Source of the DNA: CAWAQA01 sp963784065
GTDB lineage: Bacteria > Acidobacteriota > Vicinamibacteria > Vicinamibacterales > UBA2999
Assembly (NCBI GenBank): GCA_963784065.1
Contig: CAWAQA010000009.1
Location: 372,001-436,000 of the forward strand
Reading direction: 5' to 3'
DNA: 64,000 nt
Part shown: positions 59,204 to 64,000 of the stretch, one piece after another
How positions within the stretch are numbered: position 1 is the stretch's first letter
How the letters are laid out: each line of letters opens with the position of its first letter
Program-made: the position numbers and the translations under genes
The notes under the pieces: model-generated
What the model was told of the DNA's origin: nothing
The model's input: the letters and a program-made list of their open reading frames with translations, nothing else
Database searches by the model: none

Positions 59204-60536
59204 TCAACCATGACCGGCGAATCGTGCTGATGGCCCTGGCCATTGGACTGCCAGCCGTGGTCGCCACGTGTGCCCTGCTCTGGCTGAGCCCATATTCGCT
59301 CCTCCTTCGAGCGACACTGGGCAGCCTGATCGTCGCCAGCTGGGTCTGGCTGGCGTTCGTGTTCCGGGATCGCCTCATCCGGCCGCTGCAGACGATCTCA
59401 AATCTTCTGGCAGCCCTTCGCGAGGGCGATTTCTCGATTCGTGCTCGCGACGCGGGAAGCGACGACGCGCTCGGCGCGGTGATGCTGGAGATCAACACGC
59501 TGTCGGACACACTGCGCACGCAGCGGCTCGGCGCTCAGGAAGCGACGGCCCTGTTGCGCGCCGTGATGGCGGAGATCGACGTGGCCATCTTCGCGTTCGA
59601 TCGTGACGGCAAGCTGGCGCTGGTGAATCGCTACGGTGAGCACCTGCTCGGCCGGCCGGCGCAGGACATCATCGGCCGTCAGGCGGCGGGTCTTGGCTTG
59701 GAACCCGAAGAACGGAGCGGATCACACGTATACGACATCCAGTTTCCCGGAGGCTTCGGCCAGTGGGAAATCCGGCGGCGAACGTTCTGGCAGAGCGGCG
59801 AGCCTCACGAGCTCGTCGTGCTCACGGACGTCAGTCAGCCTCTGCGTGAACAGGAACGTCTGGCATGGCAGCGATTATCCGCGTCATCGGCCATGAGCTC
59901 AATAGCTCGCTGGCGCCAATCAAGTCGATTGCGGGGAGCCTCTCGGCTCTGCTGCGAAACACCCCTCCGCCCGCGGACTGGCGCGAGGACATGGAGCGAG
60001 GACTCAACGTGATCGAGTCCCGGAGTGATGCGCTGAATCGCTTCACGACCGCATACGCGAGGCTGGCGCGTCTGCCTTCGCCACATCTTCGGCCAGTCGC
60101 GTTCGAGCCCCTCATTCGGCGCGTGATCGAGCTCGAGACGCGCCTCCCGATTGCGCTGTCAAGCGCGCCTGATGTGACCATCGCCGCCGATCCCGACCAG
60201 CTCGAGCAGCTCCTCATCAATCTGGTGAAGAATGCGGTTGACGCGGCACTCGAAGCCGGAGGCGGCGTCCGTGCGAGCTGGGCTCACGTCGATTCGATGC
60301 TGGAAGTCAGAATCGAGGACGAAGGTCCAGGGCTGACGAACACGGGGAATCTGTTCGTTCCGTTCTTCACGACAAAGCCGGCCGGTTCGGGCATCGGTCT
60401 GGTTCTCAGCCGACAGATTGCCGAAGCACATGGCGGCACGTTGACCCTCCAGAACCGGAAGGTTGGCAGGGGCACGACAGCTACAGTTCGCATTCCGGCC
60501 GCCGCCTCGAAGCCCCCGGCTGGCTTCCCGCTCTAA
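59200..60536 (+). CDS. NtrY-like membrane sensor histidine kinase (one frameshift)
   Basis: ATG 59200 overlaps the activator stop. Two transmembrane helices (LMALAIGLPAVVATCALLWL and LGSLIVASWVWLAFVF), a HAMP-like segment (RLIRPLQTISNLLAALREGD), a PAS-like domain (AEIDVAIFAFDRDGKLALVN), then after a shift near 59870 the kinase core: H-box VIGHELNSSLAPIKSIAG, N-box LLINLVKNAVDAALEAG, G1 EDEGPGLTNTG, G2 GSGIGLVLSRQ. About 445 residues. Cognate kinase of the adjacent sigma-54 activator. Confidence 0.88.
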
Positions 60537-60943
60537 CGGGCGCCAATATCCAATCGAAGCCTGTCTCAATCACGTGGCCGATTGCAGCTGCCGCGGTGAG
60601 TGAACAGGAGTCGCGCTCGAGCCGACGCTGACAGCATCCGGTGAGCACCATGACGGCATGTGGGTAACCGTGCCGCCGGCTTTCAGAACCCCTGCGGTGG
60701 AACCGGCAGATTGTCGGCGGTTCTCTTCCATCGAGCACGCCACGCTCGGGTGGATGCGGGTGGCTGTCTTCTTGCGGTAGAGACGCGTCTCTTGGAAACG
60801 ATCCGCAGCGCGATTGCGATCGAGGCTCGCGATGGCCGCCGGACCGGTGGTCACCGGCCCGCCGTCAGGTGCCAGCTGGCGGTTCGTCTGTCGGCGGCCT
60901 GTCTGTTTCCGCGGCAATCAATCAAGACATACGGAGGTTGGTG
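60537..60943. other. Intergenic region, nothing recognised
   Basis: About 400 bases between the kinase and the small exported protein. Short open frames only, none with a start signal or family resemblance. The promoter of the downstream gene is expected here. Confidence 0.4.
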
Positions 60944-61414
60944 ATGTTCCGACTGATAACGGCATTGGCGATCGCGATTGGTCTGACGGCGCCTGTGGTC
61001 GCGCAGAGCGCGGCGACAAGCAATATGGACATCCTCCGCCAGAAGATCAAGGCCGACAAGAAGCTCGTGGTCGCGGAGAATCTTGGTCTCACCGACGCCG
61101 AAGGCAAGGCGTTCTGGCCTGTGTACGACGCGTACCAGCAGGACCTGCAGCAGATCAACCAGCGATTGACCGCCGGAATCCTGTCCTATGCCAACGCGTA
61201 CAACAAGGGTCCGATCGCCAACGACGTCGCGAAGAAGCTGCTCGACGAGTCGCTGGCGATTGAAGACGCGGAGGCGAAGCTGAAGAGCGGTTACGTACCG
61301 AAGATTCTGGCCACACTGCCGGCGACGAAGGCGGCCCGCTACATTCAGATCGAAAACAAGATTCGCGCGGTCGTGCGCTACGAGCTGGCCACGGGCATTC
61401 CTCTCGTCGAATGA
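60944..61414 (+). CDS. Exported helical protein, unknown family
   Basis: 156 residues, intact, from ATG 60944; GGAGG lies 7 bases upstream. Signal peptide MFRLITALAIAIGLTAPVVAQ. Mature part is helical and charged: RQKIKADKKLVVAENLGLTD, AEGKAFWPVYDAYQQDLQQI, NQRLTAGILSYANAYNKG. LGLTDAEGKAFWPVYDAYQ recurs in small periplasmic proteins of many proteobacteria and acidobacteria, loosely like Spy/CpxP chaperones. Function unknown. Confidence 0.78.
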   Translation: MFRLITALAIAIGLTAPVVAQSAATSNMDILRQKIKADKKLVVAENLGLTDAEGKAFWPVYDAYQQDLQQINQRLTAGILSYANAYNKGPIANDVAKKLLDESLAIEDAEAKLKSGYVPKILATLPATKAARYIQIENKIRAVVRYELATGIPLVE

Positions 61415-61449
61415 CCGTGAGGATCGCCCGTTGCGGTTGAGGAAGCAGA

Positions 61450-61545
61450 CATGGCCGTCCCGTCCCGATCACGGTGACCCTGCTCGAACAATCGAGTGAA
61501 GGCCGCGTGCCCGAGCTGATCCCCATCCGCTCCGGCCGTACTGGC
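61450..61545 (+). pseudogene. Short remnant resembling the N-terminus of a DUF2252 protein
   Basis: GTG 61474 starts VTLLEQSSEGRVPELIPIRS GRT; the R-V-P-E-L-x-P-I-R-x-G-R motif is the N-terminal signature of DUF2252 proteins. After it the next conserved stretch (SPFxFYRG) is missing, and the frame continues with unrelated sequence to 61722. Probably a gene fragment. The rest of 61546-61997 holds nothing recognisable. Confidence 0.4.
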
Positions 61546-61997
61546 GCTGTACACGATCGCGATCCCGGCGTCGCTATTGCCATTGCGCCGGTGAATGGTC
61601 CCGATCAGCAGGGCCGTGCCACGATAGCTGCCATCTTTGCTCTGATCGTCGCGACGATTGTCTCGGTGCCCTACCTGCAATGGACCAGCCGTCACGCATT
61701 GCGAACGCCGATTCTGCACTAGCCAGCGGGATGCGCTTCAGCCTCGCCGTGGCCCCACGCCGATCGTTCTTTCAAAACGCGCTCGCACGTGCGGCCCCCA
61801 TCGCGCACCATACGTCGGAGCCGCCCTTAAGGCTCCCTTAAGGCAGAGTTGCCAGGGCGCCAGGGGCGATTCCGCGCTAGGCTCATCCGTACCGAGGGCC
61901 GACCTCCCGAGGATGCCGATGGAGCGGGGTGGACTGTTTGACCTCACACCAACTGCGCAGCGCTATGGCTGAACCGGCGAAAGGAAGCGAGGGCCGA

Positions 61998-64000
61998 GTG
62001 ACAAAACGACAGCGGCTATGTCTGCTGTTGGTGGTAGGCGCCTTGCTGCTCGTGACGACAGCCAGCCCAGCACAGACCGTGACCGCGACGAGCGGCGCGG
62101 TCAACGGGATCGTCACGGACAGCAGCCATGCTGTCGTGCCCGGCGTGACAATCACCCTGTCGGGACCGGCATTGATCACGCCGCGAACCACGCTGACGGA
62201 CAACGCCGGAGCCTACCGGTTTTCGGCCGTGCCGGCCGGCGTTCACACGCTCACCTTTGACCTGGCCGGTTTCGTTACGATTGTTCGCGACGGCATTCAA
62301 ATCGGCCTCGGCTTCACGGCGACGGTCAACGTGGAAATGAGTCCCGGCGACCTGCGCGACAGCGTCTCGGTCCGTGGCTCTCCCGTTGTGGATGTCTCCT
62401 CAACGGCGGTGACGACCCATTTCGACGACGACACGCTCGCCTCGCTGCCTGGTTCGCGCGACATCTTTTCGGTCCTGGCCAACACGCCTGGTGTCGCCCA
62501 GCCGAAGATGGACGTGGGCGGCAGCGGTGCCCTCGCCCTGCAGGACTACACCGCCTACGGCCTGCGCTCCGTCCTCGGTGTACATCGCAACGAAGTCGAA
62601 GGGATCCGGGTTGGCGGCGCCAACGGATCGAGCGACAACTACTTCTCCGACTACGCGTCCTTCGCCGAGATCGCCATCACGGCCGTCGGCCATTCTGCGT
62701 CCATGCCTAATCCGGGCATCCTGGCCCGATACGTGAGCAAGTCCGGTGGGAACGTCTTTCACGGCGACCTCTACGCCGATTTCCAGAACGACGGGATGGA
62801 AGCGACGAACATCGACAACGAACAGATCCTGAGTGGCGTGACCGGCGGCCCTGGACTACCGGCGCGCGATGTGAACAAGTTGCAGCGCTTTCGCGACCTC
62901 ACGATGGACGCCGGCGGTTACCTGAAAAAGGACAGGGCGTGGTGGTACGGTGCCTACCGATCCTCGAGTGTGACTCAGAGTTACCCGTGGCTGCTCGATA
63001 CGCCAGCCACGCTCGACGCTGAGGTTGTCACCGGCAAAGCCACAGTGCTCCTGTCTCCCCGGCATCGGGTCGTCGGCTACCTGCAGCGTGAGGGGTTTCA
63101 GCAGTCGAATTTCTTTGCCGTCGGCGCCAGCCTGCCGCTCCAGACGAGCGATGCGTTGCCCAGCCTCGATTTCCCCGTGCGGGTGTGGAAGGGCGAATAC
63201 AACGCCGCCGTGACCGATGCGCTCTACGCCGAAACCCGAGTCGGCGGTTATCACTCTGACGGAGCCGTCACGTCCAAGAGCGCGGCGCCACGCATTGCAG
63301 ATGTCGGCGCGAATACGGTCAGTGGCGGCGCGGGAGAGCTGGAGCGGCTCATCGACCGACCGCAGGTCAACGGCTCCTTGAGTTTCCAGACGTCTGGCTG
63401 GGGCGGGAGTCACACGTTCACCATCGGCGGCGAGTACATGAGCGACCGGGTCGTCACGACCAACTCCGGCTATCGGGATTCGTGCAACTGCGTCTCGACG
63501 CTCAACAACAGCGTCCCCACGCAGGTGCAGATTCAGACAGGCCCGAATGTGTCGAAGAACGATCTGACCACGGCGGCGGGGTTTGTCGACGACACCTGGC
63601 GCGTCGCCTCGCGGGTCACCCTGTTGCTGGGCCTGCGCCTGGATCGCTACCAACCGATTCTGCCCGCGCAGCAGGGGCCGACGGGCGAAGAGTTCGCGGC
63701 GATCGATCCCGTCCTCACCTTCAACAACTGGGCGCCGCGCGTCGGTATGACCGCCGATCTGACCGGCGACGGCAAGACGGTCGTGAAACTCCACTACGGC
63801 AGGTTCTGGGTATACCCGTCGCCCCTTTTCACCACGGCCTTCAATCCGAATCCGCCGGGGTGGTCCAGGTCGTACGCATGGCTCGACGATGCCGACGGGA
63901 ACGGGCGATGGTCTCCGGGTGAGGAAGGCGTCTTGAGGTCGCTCTCGGGCGGAAGCACATCCACCAGTCTTGACCCTGAGATCGACAACACCTTCGCGCA
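61998..64000 (+). CDS. Oar-like TonB-dependent receptor (C-terminus beyond right edge)
   Basis: 667 codons from GTG 61998 to the window end, without a frameshift. GGAAGCGAGGG precedes the GTG; an in-frame ATG at 61965 has no ribosome-binding site. Signal peptide RLCLLLVVGALLLVTTASPA. Carboxypeptidase-regulatory domain (about 35-115; VNGIVTDSSHAVVPGVTITL), plug-like domain (about 140-250; LASLPGSRDIFSVLANTPGV), then barrel strands. It differs clearly from the receptor at 46-49 kb and has its own start region. Outer membrane; substrate unknown. Confidence 0.88.
   Translation, partial: MTKRQRLCLLLVVGALLLVTTASPAQTVTATSGAVNGIVTDSSHAVVPGVTITLSGPALITPRTTLTDNAGAYRFSAVPAGVHTLTFDLAGFVTIVRDGIQIGLGFTATVNVEMSPGDLRDSVSVRGSPVVDVSSTAVTTHFDDDTLASLPGSRDIFSVLANTPGVAQPKMDVGGSGALALQDYTAYGLRSVLGVHRNEVEGIRVGGANGSSDNYFSDYASFAEIAITAVGHSASMPNPGILARYVSKSGGNVFHGDLYADFQNDGMEATNIDNEQILSGVTGGPGLPARDVNKLQRFRDLTMDAGGYLKKDRAWWYGAYRSSSVTQSYPWLLDTPATLDAEVVTGKATVLLSPRHRVVGYLQREGFQQSNFFAVGASLPLQTSDALPSLDFPVRVWKGEYNAAVTDALYAETRVGGYHSDGAVTSKSAAPRIADVGANTVSGGAGELERLIDRPQVNGSLSFQTSGWGGSHTFTIGGEYMSDRVVTTNSGYRDSCNCVSTLNNSVPTQVQIQTGPNVSKNDLTTAAGFVDDTWRVASRVTLLLGLRLDRYQPILPAQQGPTGEEFAAIDPVLTFNNWAPRVGMTADLTGDGKTVVKLHYGRFWVYPSPLFTTAFNPNPPGWSRSYAWLDDADGNGRWSPGEEGVLRSLSGGSTSTSLDPEIDNTFA

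Noticed and set aside
61378..61719. Minus-strand frame containing YRGTALLIGT
   Set aside because: Looked like the next DUF2252 motif but on the opposite strand; no other domain sequence agrees, so treated as chance.
1..64000. tRNA, rRNA, transposase or integrase genes
   Set aside because: Scanned for cloverleaf ends, rRNA signature strings and DDE or tyrosine-recombinase motifs; none were convincing.

Overview
The window is GC-rich bacterial DNA, and its gene content looks like a soil acidobacterium of the Vicinamibacteria/Solibacter type. This is inferred from family content, not from a marker gene. The telling families are Oar-like TonB receptors with an N-terminal carboxypeptidase-regulatory domain, the DUF1592/DUF1552/ankyrin triad, an ECF sigma factor next to a Ser/Thr kinase with TPRs, PQQ and streptogramin-lyase-like beta-propellers with c-type haem motifs, and many secreted proteins of unknown function. 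No rRNA or tRNA gene was recognised, and no transposase or integrase was found.

Layout. 1-3.2 kb: a minus-strand pair (HEIGH metallopeptidase with TPR-like repeats, running off the left edge, plus a small membrane protein), short tandem repeats, and a lipoprotein. 3.4-9.0 kb: a periplasmic molybdenum hydroxylase operon (Tat-exported 2Fe-2S subunit, Moco subunit, FAD subunit with an extra Cys cluster, cytochrome b, unknown protein). 9.1-14.5 kb: a secreted repeat protein, then the sigma factor-kinase-TPR locus. 14.7-22 kb: a broken PQQ dehydrogenase, then DUF1592-DUF1552-ankyrin. 22-25.2 kb: a large membrane-anchored NACHT ATPase. 25.8-34.6 kb: PRC-barrel protein, haem/propeller protein, CMD protein, hybrid histidine-kinase sensor, Nudix hydrolase, pyrophosphatase, receiver protein, leishmanolysin-like peptidase. 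34.9-41 kb: THUMP methyltransferase, M20 peptidase, CapA-like protein, second haem/propeller protein. 41-46 kb: broken beta-helix protein and a lipid-type cluster (epimerase, membrane protein, CDP-alcohol phosphotransferase). 46-52 kb: Oar-like receptor, NHL propeller, methyltransferase. 51.6-53.6 kb: two small secreted proteins on opposite strands that share a nearly identical ~185-bp leader. 53.7-61.4 kb: GH88/105-like hydrolase, DUF1684 lipoprotein, NxxGxxAF-repeat protein, truncated sigma-54 activator with its kinase. 62-64 kb: start of another Oar-like receptor.

A dominant property is that many genes are split between frames by single-base shifts. They include clearly conserved enzymes, and shifts often sit at short G or C runs, while neighbouring genes of 400-840 residues are intact. 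This looks more like residual sequencing indels than mass pseudogenisation, and in split genes I give the outer limits of the reconstructed coding region. Short palindromes with a GTAGGG head are scattered between genes as a REP-like family.

Most interesting for follow-up are the duplicated leader, the metallopeptidase/small-membrane-protein pair, the NACHT ATPase, the haem-c/propeller proteins, the molybdenum hydroxylase with its cytochrome b, and the palindrome family.
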